DNA from: Leptospira harrisiae
GTDB taxonomy: Bacteria > Spirochaetota > Leptospiria > Leptospirales > Leptospiraceae
NCBI RefSeq assembly: GCF_002811945.1
Contig: NZ_NPDX01000001.1
Span: forward strand, 620,001-684,000
Direction of reading: 5' to 3'
Length of the DNA: 64,000 bases
Shown: piece after piece, positions 17,911 through 26,675 of the stretch
Position numbering within the stretch: the stretch's first letter is position 1
Layout: each line of letters opens with the position of its first letter
The notes under the pieces: generated by a model
Told to the model about the DNA's origin: nothing
The model's database searches: none
The model's input: the letters and a program-made list of their open reading frames with translations, nothing else
Program-made: the position numbers and the translations under genes

Positions 17911-18655
17911 ATTCTTCCTCCGATGGGGCATGGCTTTTGCCCTTGTTTTGAGTGTTGCCGATTGTAAATCTTCCTCAAAACGTGATTATTTCGATTCCAG
18001 TTTCCAATGTTTTGCTGAGCCTGGTTGGCGTGACAACTCTAACTTTAAAAAGTATATAGAGAAGGCATGGCTCCCAACACGGCTGTTATACGCAGAAGAC
18101 AATCTAAAAATCAAAAGATCCAATATCGTTTTTGCTGGTGACAGTTTGGTACATTTGTTTATTCCAGACTTGATGGTGAAAGAATTCCCTGGCCAGTCGG
18201 TTACCAATCGTGGAATTGGTGGAGATATGACGGAGACACTTCTTACTAGAATTGAAGATGATGTCCTTGTCCTTCGCCCTGAGAAGGTAGTTATTGAAAT
18301 TGGTGGAAACGACTTTATTCAAGGTAAATGCCTTAGTCTCGTGCAAAACAATCTCCTTTCTATTATTCATAAAATCCACTCTCGAAATCGAAACACAAAG
18401 ATATTTCTCATTGCTGTGCCACCAACTCGTGTAAAAGAACTCAATCAAATTGTTCCGGTATTCAATCTGTTTTTAAACCAGGTTGCCAGAACCACTTCCA
18501 ATGTGGAGTATATAGAAGTTTGGGACACAATGCGAAAAATCGATTCGCCCACGCTTAGCGATGAATTCATTCGACCCAATGGAGACAGTCTTCATTTTAA
18601 TGAAAAAGGATATGAAATCTGGGGTAAAAAACTAAGACCCTATCTACAAAAGTAA
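17888..18655 (+). CDS. SGNH/GDSL hydrolase, probable lipoprotein
   Basis: A 255-residue esterase-type protein. The N-terminus has a basic stretch, a hydrophobic core and a spirochaete-style lipobox ending at C26 (LSVADC), so it is probably lipidated. The four SGNH blocks are all visible: FAGDSLVHL with Ser86, NRGIGGD, EIGGNDFIQG, and the C-terminal DSLHFNEKGY with the Asp/His pair. Such enzymes cleave acyl or acetyl esters of lipids or glycans. The upstream 59-residue gene overlaps its start, and serB follows 3 bases after its stop. The substrate is unknown. Confidence 0.88.
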   Translation: MNLKNRTKFFLRWGMAFALVLSVADCKSSSKRDYFDSSFQCFAEPGWRDNSNFKKYIEKAWLPTRLLYAEDNLKIKRSNIVFAGDSLVHLFIPDLMVKEFPGQSVTNRGIGGDMTETLLTRIEDDVLVLRPEKVVIEIGGNDFIQGKCLSLVQNNLLSIIHKIHSRNRNTKIFLIAVPPTRVKELNQIVPVFNLFLNQVARTTSNVEYIEVWDTMRKIDSPTLSDEFIRPNGDSLHFNEKGYEIWGKKLRPYLQK

Positions 18656-18658
18656 AAA

Positions 18659-19564
18659 ATGCATTCACTCCTACTGATTTCTCGGTTTCCCATTACTGAT
18701 TCTATACTTTCTGAAACTTTCACCCAATTAAAGTTAGGTGGATTACCTCCAGCTTCTGCTTCTACTTCCGGTGATTCCAATTTTTTTCATTCAGAAAGAT
18801 TTGGATTAAACTGTGTGCGAATCTTAGTAAATGAATTGTTGGATCGAGAAATAGTTTTAACCATCCGGAAGAAATTAGCTGAACACCAAACTGACTTTTT
18901 ATTTCTTAAAACTTTGTTACCAAAAAAATCAGAGTCTCTTTTTGTATTTGATATGGATTCCACAGTCATCAAAGAAGAGGTCATTGATGAGTTGGCAAGA
19001 AAACATGGTGTGTACGAAGCGGTTGCTACTGTCACCAAACAAGCGATGGAAGGTGGTATGGGATTTGACGAAGCCTTGCGACTTCGTGTCAAACACCTTG
19101 CAGGTCTATCCAAAGAAAGTTTTCGGGAAGTTTATGATCTTTTGACACTGAATGATGGGATGGACAGAGTATTTCAGTTTGTACCCGCAAATGGATCGAA
19201 ACTTGGAATTCTCAGTGGAGGGTTTACACCTGTTTTAAAATTATTCTCTGAAAAATATCCTGTTCAATTTTACAAAGCCAATGAATTGGAAGAAGTGAAT
19301 GGAACTTTTACCGGAGAAATATATGGTGAGATCATCAACCGAGAAAAAAAAGAAATCTATTTAAAACAATATGCGAAAGAACTTTCGATTCCTTTAGACC
19401 AAGTTGTAGCCGTTGGTGATGGCGCAAACGATGCACTGATGCTAGGTGCCGCAGGGATTGGAATTGGTATTCACGCGAAACAAGGTTTAAAAGAAAAAAT
19501 TACCAACTGGATTGATTTCACAGATTTATCCGCTTTAGTTTTTCTCTTTGAGGATTCGTTTTAA
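18659..19564 (+). CDS. serB: phosphoserine phosphatase
   Basis: SerB performs the last step of serine synthesis, dephosphorylating phosphoserine. It is a HAD-superfamily enzyme: the nucleophile and acid/base Asp pair are D98 and D100 in FDMDSTVIKEEVIDELA. Motif II is GILSGGFTPVLK and motif IV is VAVGDGANDALMLGAAGIGI. The first ~90 residues form an extra N-terminal domain, possibly ACT-like, as in many SerB proteins. Its 3' end overlaps the convergent mutS by 30 bases, so the C-terminal codons of both genes share DNA. The length of 301 residues is normal for the two-domain form. Confidence 0.95.
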   Translation: MHSLLLISRFPITDSILSETFTQLKLGGLPPASASTSGDSNFFHSERFGLNCVRILVNELLDREIVLTIRKKLAEHQTDFLFLKTLLPKKSESLFVFDMDSTVIKEEVIDELARKHGVYEAVATVTKQAMEGGMGFDEALRLRVKHLAGLSKESFREVYDLLTLNDGMDRVFQFVPANGSKLGILSGGFTPVLKLFSEKYPVQFYKANELEEVNGTFTGEIYGEIINREKKEIYLKQYAKELSIPLDQVVAVGDGANDALMLGAAGIGIGIHAKQGLKEKITNWIDFTDLSALVFLFEDSF

Positions 19565-22057
19565 TTCATCTAAAATTGATAGAGCTTCCATCGGTGGGAT
19601 TTGATTTGGATCGATTTGGCCCAGTCTTTTTATAACCTTTTCTTCGTTTGGTGAAAGGTTGTTTGTTTGGTTGTCCATTAGACCCGCAAATAAACTAGGT
19701 TCTTCGTTTTTGATTTTTATTTCTCTTTTTTTAGATTCAAGTCCCGCAAGAATTTCTTTTGCACGATCGGAAACGGTTTCGGGAATCCCTGCTAGTTTTG
19801 CTACATAGATTCCAAAGGATTGTTTTGATTTTCCTCGTTTGACTTTTTTTAGGAATAGAATCTCTCCCTCTTTTTCAAAGGTATCTAAGTATAAATTGAA
19901 GATTCCATTTCCCTTTTCGAGTTCGGTGAGTTCGTGATAGTGGGTTGCAAATATGGTTTTTGGTTTGGGAAACTTTGCAGATAAAAATTCCAAAATAGCC
20001 CAAGCAATCGAAAGTCCATCATAAGTGGATGTCCCTCGGCCAACTTCATCAAATAGAATTAGGCTATTTTCTGAAAATTGATTTAGAATGGTGGCAGTTT
20101 CTTTCATCTCTACAAAAAAAGTAGATTCACCTTTGGTCAAATTATCTCCTGAACCGATCCGTGTAAAAATCCGATCCACAACCGAAAGAGATGCTTTGTT
20201 TGCCGGAACATACGATCCCATTTGAAATAGAATTTGGTTGATGGCAATTTGGCGCATAAAGGTGGACTTGCCAGCCATATTGGGACCAGTTAACACGGCA
20301 ATGGCGTTGTCACTCGGATTGAGTTCTAGACTATTTGGTACAAAACGTTCGCCAATGGGTAAAAAAGTTTCCACAACTGGATGGCGAGAATCCGAATAAT
20401 TTAGAATTCCATCATTACGAATTTCAGGCCTTTTCCATTGGAATTCTTCTTTGGTTTCAGTGAGAGAAAGATGGTAATCTAAGGAGGCAACTTCTGTTGA
20501 TAATGTTAAAAATTCTTCATATAGAGAAATGCAATGTGTGACTAATTCTTCAAACTTCTCCTTTTCGATTCTTTCAATGATTTCGTCAGCTTGGAGAATG
20601 GCTCGTTCTAGTTCTTCTAATTCGGGAGAAGTGAATCTTTCTCCGGTAACAAGTGTTTGTTTTTTTTGGAAATGAGATGGAACTTCTTTTGCTTGGGCTT
20701 TAGAAATTTCAATAAAGTAACCAAGGATTTTATTGTAACGAATCTTAAGTGAGGAAATCCCAGATGCCTTTTTTTCCTTCTCTTCCAATTCCAAAATCCA
20801 ATCTTTTCCTTTTTCACGAGCTAGGATGGCATCATCATATTCTTTGTTGAATCCAGATTTTAAAAATGGAGAGTTTCCGAGAAATACGGGAAGTTCTCCA
20901 TCAAATAATGTATCAAAAAAAACTTTCGATAAATTATTTAGTTCTTTAGGAAGTTTAGAAAAATCATAACCAATACCATCTAAAATGGTTTTGATATTTG
21001 TTGTGGACTCTAAACTTTTGTCAATCCCACGAAAGTCACGGGGCAAAGCTTTACCTACTCGAAACCTTGTAAGAACTCGCTCTAAATCAATCAAATCACC
21101 TAATAGTTCTTTTATTTTTTGTCTTTCTTTTTTATTGGAAGAAAGAATGTCTATTTTATCCCAATGGGCTTTGATTTTGTTTTCATCTCTTGTGGGAAAT
21201 AAAATCCGTTGTTTGAGATATCTTTTTCCTGTGGCAGTGATACAGCGATTGAGAACCCCGAATAAAGTATGGTTTTTATCATTTAGATTTTCGACGAGCT
21301 CCAAGTGAGAAACGGTTTGTTCATCCAAAACTAAGTATTCGTTTTCATCAATTCGCCTTGGGGATTTAAAAACAAAGTCCTGTTTGCGATAATTATACTG
21401 AAGATATGCATCGAGGACATGAACCACCGTATCAATTCCCGCACCTTTCTTTTTGGGAAGATAATCTGATGGGACTTTTGAAAGGATGATTTTAGATTCT
21501 TTGGCTAAGGGAGGAACTTCTTCTGTATAAATGATTTCTTTTGGAGAAAAACGTTTGATGGTGTCATGAATCCTTTCTGTTTCATTTTCTGAAAAAAAGA
21601 AATACAATAGTTCTGAAGTGGAAACATCAGCAAACGCTAAGTAAACGGAAGATTTTTCCCTGTAATACAATGATAAATAATTGTTTTGGTATCCGCCAAG
21701 AAGGTTGTCTTCCACCACTGTTCCCGGTGTGATGATGCGAACCACTTCTCTTGACATGATTTTTGCTTTGGGATCATCGGGTTTTGTTTGTTCACAAACA
21801 ACTACCTTTTTCCCTGCAGCAATGAGTCTTGATATATAACTTTCCGTGGCATGGTAAGGAATCCCTGCCATCGGAATTTGGTTTTGTCGTTTCGTGAGAG
21901 TGATGTCTAAAATTTGTGCCGCAATTTTTGCATCATCTAAAAACATTTCATAAAAATCACCCATCCGGAAGAATACGATCCCATCTGGGTGTTGTTCCTT
22001 CACTTCCATGTACTGGCGCATGACAGGAGTGTTTAAAGCTTCATAGTGTTCGGACAT
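19535..22057 (-). CDS. mutS: DNA mismatch repair protein MutS
   Basis: An 840-residue MutS. The mismatch-reading motif near the N-terminus is FFRMGDFYEMF (Phe-x-Glu). The ATPase part has the P-loop TGPNMAGKSTFMRQ (~residue 590), then SLILFDEVGRGTSTYDGLSIA and FATHYHELTEL. MutS recognises base mismatches and recruits MutL. Its start overlaps trpF by 17 bases, and its end overlaps serB on the other strand by 30. Length and motifs are complete, with no sign of damage. The order TetR-trpF-mutS on the minus strand points to one transcript. Confidence 0.97.
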   Translation of the reverse strand: MSEHYEALNTPVMRQYMEVKEQHPDGIVFFRMGDFYEMFLDDAKIAAQILDITLTKRQNQIPMAGIPYHATESYISRLIAAGKKVVVCEQTKPDDPKAKIMSREVVRIITPGTVVEDNLLGGYQNNYLSLYYREKSSVYLAFADVSTSELLYFFFSENETERIHDTIKRFSPKEIIYTEEVPPLAKESKIILSKVPSDYLPKKKGAGIDTVVHVLDAYLQYNYRKQDFVFKSPRRIDENEYLVLDEQTVSHLELVENLNDKNHTLFGVLNRCITATGKRYLKQRILFPTRDENKIKAHWDKIDILSSNKKERQKIKELLGDLIDLERVLTRFRVGKALPRDFRGIDKSLESTTNIKTILDGIGYDFSKLPKELNNLSKVFFDTLFDGELPVFLGNSPFLKSGFNKEYDDAILAREKGKDWILELEEKEKKASGISSLKIRYNKILGYFIEISKAQAKEVPSHFQKKQTLVTGERFTSPELEELERAILQADEIIERIEKEKFEELVTHCISLYEEFLTLSTEVASLDYHLSLTETKEEFQWKRPEIRNDGILNYSDSRHPVVETFLPIGERFVPNSLELNPSDNAIAVLTGPNMAGKSTFMRQIAINQILFQMGSYVPANKASLSVVDRIFTRIGSGDNLTKGESTFFVEMKETATILNQFSENSLILFDEVGRGTSTYDGLSIAWAILEFLSAKFPKPKTIFATHYHELTELEKGNGIFNLYLDTFEKEGEILFLKKVKRGKSKQSFGIYVAKLAGIPETVSDRAKEILAGLESKKREIKIKNEEPSLFAGLMDNQTNNLSPNEEKVIKRLGQIDPNQIPPMEALSILDELKRILKEKN

Positions 22058-22673
22058 TTTGTACCAAAGTTTTTATTTTTTTTGAATCTTTTTTCCCGTC
22101 AGTCTCCACACCGCTAGCTACATCGATTCCGTATGGACGAACAGTTTCTAAAGCGGTAATGACATTGTCTGGATTGATCCCACCAGCTAGAAGGAAAGGT
22201 CGTTTTACTGATGTTACATATTCCCAAGGGAAAGTATGCCCCGTTCCACCACCAAAATCCTTTTGATAACTGTCCAAAATCACTAAATTTGATTTAGGTT
22301 CCAGGTCTTCATCATTTGTGACCTTAGATTGGATGCGAATGGCAGGTAAAAGTTTTTGTGTATCTGTGAATTCATTCCAAATTTGCGGATTTAGGAATTG
22401 ATCTCCTCGAATGAGTTGGATGAGGTCCGGTTGGAAATGCTCTGTTAAAGTTTTAATTTCAGTAGGGGTGTTTTCAAAAAACAAAAATACAAGTTTTGGA
22501 AATCCAGATTTTTGTCTGATGCAGAGTAGGTCTTCTGCGGTATCAGAAGTGATGGCACGAGGGGAACGAGGAGAAAAGTTGAGTCCTACATAATCGACCT
22601 GGAGATCCACACAAAGTTCTAATGTGGCCAGGTCTTTGATTCCGCAGATTTTAATTTTGTATCCGGTTCCCAT
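22041..22673 (-). CDS. trpF: phosphoribosylanthranilate isomerase
   Basis: TrpF isomerises phosphoribosylanthranilate in tryptophan synthesis; it is a TIM-barrel enzyme. The catalytic Cys lies in IKICGIKDLATLE near the N-terminus, and the phosphate-binding ends of the barrel are seen in FLLAGGINPDNV and IDVASGVETDGKKD. I place the start at ATG 22673 (210 residues). A TTG at 22694 would overlap the stop of the TetR gene as TTGA and is also possible, so the start is ambiguous. No other trp gene is present in the window. Confidence 0.93.
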   Translation of the reverse strand: MGTGYKIKICGIKDLATLELCVDLQVDYVGLNFSPRSPRAITSDTAEDLLCIRQKSGFPKLVFLFFENTPTEIKTLTEHFQPDLIQLIRGDQFLNPQIWNEFTDTQKLLPAIRIQSKVTNDEDLEPKSNLVILDSYQKDFGGGTGHTFPWEYVTSVKRPFLLAGGINPDNVITALETVRPYGIDVASGVETDGKKDSKKIKTLVQNVRTL

Positions 22674-22690
22674 ATGGGAACCAGATTGAA

Positions 22691-23311
22691 TCAACTCAGA
22701 TCAGAGGCAATCGATCCTTTGTATCCAAAGTGTAAAAATTTAAGGAAACTATCCTGATACACCAACATATCTTGTTTGGAAATTCCTTGGCGAACCATCT
22801 GCACAAAGATATTGAGAAAAAAGGAAAGAATATTGCGAACAACAAACTCGCTGACTTCCCCTTTGTAACTCGGATTTTTTTCCTTGAAACTGCTGTACTG
22901 GTCAAAGTTGATTTTTGTCAGACGAGTGAGAACCGTATCTGGAAATTCTTCTAAATGTGAGCCTTGTGATTTGGTTAATAGTAGAATAAAATCGTCTCGA
23001 TTGTTATCTACATAATTCAGAGCTATATGAAATCTCTCTTGCCAGGCCTCATAACTATCGTTAAATCTTTTTTCAAAATAATCTGGATGAGAAACATAAG
23101 CAAAAGCTTTTTCCATTCCAGATAGAACCGGCTGTAGTATCTCTGTTAGAAGGTGTTCTTTGTTTTCAAAGTAATTGTAGATATTACTCGTGGATACCTT
23201 TGCTTTTTTAGCAATGGTTCGCATACTAGCCTTCTCAAAACCGAGTTGGATGAATTCCTCTCGAGCCGCTTGTAAGATTTCTTTTCGTGTATGTTCTTTG
23301 GGAGTTTGCAT
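22691..23311 (-). CDS. TetR/AcrR family transcriptional regulator
   Basis: A 206-residue repressor-type protein. The N-terminal helix-turn-helix is textbook: ILQAAREEFIQLGFEKASM followed by IAKKAKVSTSNIYNYFENKE. The ligand-binding C-terminal domain (~residues 70-206) has no recognisable specificity. A 10-bp perfect inverted repeat lies directly before its start codon (23314-23353), the likely site of self-repression. It is followed without a gap by trpF and mutS, which are not usual TetR targets, so the regulator may just share their transcript. The ligand is unknown. Confidence 0.92.
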   Translation of the reverse strand: MQTPKEHTRKEILQAAREEFIQLGFEKASMRTIAKKAKVSTSNIYNYFENKEHLLTEILQPVLSGMEKAFAYVSHPDYFEKRFNDSYEAWQERFHIALNYVDNNRDDFILLLTKSQGSHLEEFPDTVLTRLTKINFDQYSSFKEKNPSYKGEVSEFVVRNILSFFLNIFVQMVRQGISKQDMLVYQDSFLKFLHFGYKGSIASDLS

Positions 23312-23313
23312 GG

Positions 23314-23353
23314 TCCTGAACGATGTTTCCTAAAAGAACAATGTCGTTCAGGA
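23314..23353. promoter_or_regulatory. inverted repeat, candidate TetR operator
   Basis: TCCTGAACGA (23314-23323) and TCGTTCAGGA (23344-23353) form a perfect 10-bp inverted repeat around a 20-base centre, starting 2 bases upstream of the TetR-gene start. Position and symmetry fit an autoregulatory operator, though the spacing is wider than in many TetR sites. It also lies in the folC-TetR intergenic region. Confidence 0.6.
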
Positions 23354-23373
23354 TTCATTTGTAAAGTTTAATT

Positions 23374-24573
23374 TTACATGTTTGTTGTATTTTGTATTAA
23401 TTTTGCCACAATTCCATAGAGACGAAAACTTCCTAACACCAATACCGGAGATCTGCCTTGAAATAGGGGTGATAGCTCATCTTCCTTCTCTGCCCTGGTG
23501 GTGATTGGTTCTAAAGCTGCTGGGAGTTCTTGGAAGTCTCCAAACCCGCTCCCCTCCCAAAGAATCAGAGATTGGAGCGGAAAACCTACGAGTACAGACA
23601 AAATTCCTTGGCGGTCTTTATCGGGAAGGCTCCCCAAAAGTAGGGAGAAGGTTTTGTGTTTTTTGGCAAACTCTCGGGTGGTTGTAGCGATGGCGTCCGG
23701 GTTGTGTGCGGGATCAAAAACAATTTCAGGGGAATTTTGTAGAATTTCCATACGGCCGCGAGGTTTTTCTACAGTTTGAAAGGATATGGAGTTAAGATTT
23801 GGCATTTGGTCCGGAAGTAGTTGGCTTAAGACTTTTCGTGAAAAAAGAAAGTTAGTTTCTAAATAGGTGGGTTTTTCTTCGAGAGGGAAGAGATGGACAG
23901 GTATGTTCCCTTTCGGAAAATTTTGAATGAGAGTTTGTAAGGAACTATCTTCAGGATCCATCGCCACAAGGTTTCGGCAAACTTCTGTTAGGATACCTAA
24001 TTTTTCCAAACAGATTTTTTCTTTGGTGTCACCTAAAATTTCAGAATGGTCTATTCCAATTTTTGTTAATACTACATGATCCGCATACACTAGTTTTGTG
24101 GCATCCAATCGTCCCCCGAGACCAGCTTCCCAAATTTCGAAGTCCGCATTTTGTGAAGCAAAATAGAGGAAAGAAAAAATAGTTAAAAATTCAAAATAGG
24201 AAAGTGATTTGAATTTTTCTAAATCAGGAAGGATTGTTTTCTTAAAAAAAGATTCTACCTCATCTTCTTTGGGAACTTGTGGTTTGCCATCTACAAAGAT
24301 TTGAAATCGTTCTAGAGGCGTTAGTAGGTGGGGAGAAGTATATAAACCTGTTTTGTATCCAAGAATGGATAATAGGGAGGCAAGGTAATGTGAGGTAGAT
24401 CCTTTCCCATTCGTTCCAACAACACTGATGCGAATTGGATTCTGAATTTTGTGTTTAGATTTTACAAATAAAAAAAGATTAGAAAGTTCATCCAAAGAAT
24501 ACTCTTTGAAAACATTAAAGTTTCTTGTTTTTTCTATATTTTGTAAGCTATGTAAAAAATCTAAAAACAACAT
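23374..24573 (-). CDS. folC: dihydrofolate synthase / folylpolyglutamate synthase
   Basis: FolC ligates glutamate to dihydropteroate or folates using ATP, a Mur-ligase-type enzyme. The P-loop is ISVVGTNGKGSTSHYLASLL, followed by LYTSPHLLTPLERF (the Ser-Pro-His folate-binding loop). EAGLGGRLDATK and TKIGIDHSEILGDT carry metal- and ATP-site residues, and FDPAHNPDAI lies in the C-terminal domain. The length of 399 residues is somewhat short but complete. It lies 42 bases after aroE in the same direction, so the two may be co-transcribed. Confidence 0.94.
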   Translation of the reverse strand: MLFLDFLHSLQNIEKTRNFNVFKEYSLDELSNLFLFVKSKHKIQNPIRISVVGTNGKGSTSHYLASLLSILGYKTGLYTSPHLLTPLERFQIFVDGKPQVPKEDEVESFFKKTILPDLEKFKSLSYFEFLTIFSFLYFASQNADFEIWEAGLGGRLDATKLVYADHVVLTKIGIDHSEILGDTKEKICLEKLGILTEVCRNLVAMDPEDSSLQTLIQNFPKGNIPVHLFPLEEKPTYLETNFLFSRKVLSQLLPDQMPNLNSISFQTVEKPRGRMEILQNSPEIVFDPAHNPDAIATTTREFAKKHKTFSLLLGSLPDKDRQGILSVLVGFPLQSLILWEGSGFGDFQELPAALEPITTRAEKEDELSPLFQGRSPVLVLGSFRLYGIVAKLIQNTTNM

Positions 24574-24615
24574 TCTGGATTGATTCGTTATCCTTTGATA
24601 AAAGAAAACCTAAAC

Positions 24616-25518
24616 TTAAACACGATTTTTTAACTGTTTTAAAAGGAGCGACTCCACCTTCCTGATCCATTTGGATTTCACTGAGGTGTTCGTAAATAAT
24701 TCAAACTGTCTGATCCCTTGGTAAAGTAACATATGGTATCCCGGGATGATCTCTGCTTTTTTTTTCTTAGCTTGTCTCACTAAATCTGTTTCGAGTGGGT
24801 TATAAACTATATCAAATAACGTATGTTTTTTACTAAAAAAGTCCGAGTGAAGGAGTGGCTCACCCCCGAATCCTTTCATACCGACTGGTGTTGTATGGAT
24901 GACAAGGTCATAGTTTTCTGTTTCTTCCATACAGTTTTCTTTCGTAGTAGTTCCAAGCCATTCAGGATTTCCTAATGAATTTAAAATCTCTTTGGTTGCG
25001 AATTCGTTTCTCGCTAGGATCTTTACTTTGCGTTGGATCTTTCCTTTTTTTGCATTTTTATGGAGAGTTTCTGCGATTGAAAATAAAATACCTTTGGCAC
25101 TCCCCCCACTGCCTAATACTAAAATTTGATTTTCCTTATTTGGATCTAAAAGTTTGGGATTAAATTTTAGGATGGATGTAACTGCACCAGTTCCATCTGT
25201 GTTCACAGCTTCGATCCCTTTGCGGAAGAGTAGGGTATTGGAAGAGCCCATCGTTTGGGAAGCTTTACAAACAATGTTCGCTTGTGAATAGGCCCATTCT
25301 TTAAAGGGAATGGTCACAGAAACTCCTTTGACACCCAAGTCAATCAGCGGGCGAAGTCCTATCTCATTCCAACGTTCGTTTTCAAAAACCAAATACACAC
25401 CATCATATCCAGAGAGTTGGAAAAGAGTGTTATGAATCAAAGGCGAAAGCGTATGGCCTAAGGGATATCCCAAGATCCCAAATATTTCAGTGTGTTTTGA
25501 ATACAAGGAAAACCTCAT
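24616..25518 (-). CDS. aroE: shikimate dehydrogenase
   Basis: AroE reduces 3-dehydroshikimate with NADPH in the aromatic amino acid pathway. The substrate-binding N-terminus is visible in GILGYPLGHTLSPLIHN, and the catalytic Lys in SVTIPFKEWAYSQAN. The dinucleotide loop is LVLGSGGSAKGILFSIA. YNPLETDLVRQAKKK and MLLYQGIRQFELF are the usual C-terminal blocks. At 300 residues it is near normal length. It is the first gene of the aroE-folC unit and is divergent from the small membrane protein at 25581. Confidence 0.95.
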   Translation of the reverse strand: MRFSLYSKHTEIFGILGYPLGHTLSPLIHNTLFQLSGYDGVYLVFENERWNEIGLRPLIDLGVKGVSVTIPFKEWAYSQANIVCKASQTMGSSNTLLFRKGIEAVNTDGTGAVTSILKFNPKLLDPNKENQILVLGSGGSAKGILFSIAETLHKNAKKGKIQRKVKILARNEFATKEILNSLGNPEWLGTTTKENCMEETENYDLVIHTTPVGMKGFGGEPLLHSDFFSKKHTLFDIVYNPLETDLVRQAKKKKAEIIPGYHMLLYQGIRQFELFTNTSVKSKWIRKVESLLLKQLKNRV

Positions 25519-25580
25519 TTTTTATCTTATGGACTAAACTATGGCTTACCGAAAATAGGTATTAGACAGGTACAAGATCA

Positions 25581-25925
25581 ATGATTTCATTACCGCTTGC
25601 CGCACCATCAGAACCATGGACCATTCTCGTAGATATTTTATTCTTTTTTCTCGCATCCGCAGCCTGTGCCTATTATTTTTATTATTATAAACGTAAAGAC
25701 CTACTCGGAAAATTCTGGGGGTCCACTTTTGTTGCCGGAATTGGAGCATTAATCGTTTTTGCAACCTTCCAAACCTACATTCGAGATATCATCATGTGGC
25801 TCATGTCACCAAAAATTGGATCCACTCAATTATCCAACGTGAATTTGGTTGCCATCTTTCTTGGTGGTTTTACTGCTCTTTACATCATGAACCGAATCAA
25901 CCATAACAAAGAAAGAAGAGATTGA
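25581..25925 (+). CDS. small membrane protein (114 aa), function unknown
   Basis: Three hydrophobic segments (~residues 15-36, 46-66 and 85-105) separated by short charged loops; the first loop has a YYFYYYKRKD stretch. There is no recognised domain. Its last 96 bases overlap the opposite-strand glycosyltransferase gene. The ATG at 25581 lacks a strong ribosome binding site but gives a membrane protein with charge distribution typical of real ones. I regard it as a probable gene of unknown role. Confidence 0.55.
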   Translation: MISLPLAAPSEPWTILVDILFFFLASAACAYYFYYYKRKDLLGKFWGSTFVAGIGALIVFATFQTYIRDIIMWLMSPKIGSTQLSNVNLVAIFLGGFTALYIMNRINHNKERRD

Positions 25926-26672
25926 ATTCGATTTTTCATATAACTTTAAATACTTAAGAAAATTATAATAAAATCCTAGTAAGGCTAAAACAAATCCTTG
26001 TTTTCCATCTAGGATTCCAAGACGAATCCAATACATATAAAAACCTTTGAAACAAGCTTTTAAAAAAGCCCAGAATACAGAACTTGTTTTGCCTTTTCTA
26101 AATTCTTCCTCAGCAAACAAACTTGAATAACGATCAATAAATTGTAGATGGTCTGAGATATTTTTATAGGAATAATGATAGAGTGGGTTTTTTAGTTTGA
26201 TTGGTTTTCCTGATAGTTTTACCCTTTCGTGCACCAAACCTCCGCTAAACTCACCGGCAGTTTTTTTAAATAATCTGATTTGGTAGTTAGGGTAGTATCC
26301 TCCAAAACGGATCCACTTCCCTAAATAATAGGTCAAACGTGGGATAAGGTAACCCACTGATTGTATTTTGTTTTTCGAAAATAGTTCTGTGATTTCTGAT
26401 TTTAAACCATCGGATACCACTTCGTCAGCATCGATGGCAAGTACCCAATCGTATTTAGTTTGTTCGATTGCAAAGTTCTTTTGGTCAGCATAGTTAACAA
26501 ACTTACGAAAAAACACACGAGCTCCAAATGACTTTGCGAGATCTACCGTATTGTCGGTGGAACCAGAATCAATCACAACGATATCTTCTATGAACGAAAG
26601 GGCATTGAGTGTGCGAAAGATGTTATCCTCTTCGTTGAGGGTAATGATGGCACAGGATAAAGGAAGGGGCAT
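25830..26672 (-). CDS. family 2 glycosyltransferase (WaaE/KdtX-like)
   Basis: A 280-residue GT-A fold glycosyltransferase. The nucleotide-sugar site is seen in CAIITLNEEDNI and VIDSGSTDNTVDLAK, and the metal-binding DAD in VLAIDADEVVSDG. FGGYYPNYQIRLFKK with GGLVHERVKLSG is characteristic of the group related to LPS-core glucosyltransferases of the WaaE type, so a role in LPS or glycolipid synthesis is likely. The last ~30 residues (VDSVHDVKSSKTTKK) run across the end of the convergent membrane-protein gene and look unlike the family. It starts 3 bases after the HATPase gene stop. Confidence 0.85.
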   Translation of the reverse strand: MPLPLSCAIITLNEEDNIFRTLNALSFIEDIVVIDSGSTDNTVDLAKSFGARVFFRKFVNYADQKNFAIEQTKYDWVLAIDADEVVSDGLKSEITELFSKNKIQSVGYLIPRLTYYLGKWIRFGGYYPNYQIRLFKKTAGEFSGGLVHERVKLSGKPIKLKNPLYHYSYKNISDHLQFIDRYSSLFAEEEFRKGKTSSVFWAFLKACFKGFYMYWIRLGILDGKQGFVLALLGFYYNFLKYLKLYEKSNSISSFFVMVDSVHDVKSSKTTKKDGNQIHVG

Positions 26673-26675
26673 AAT

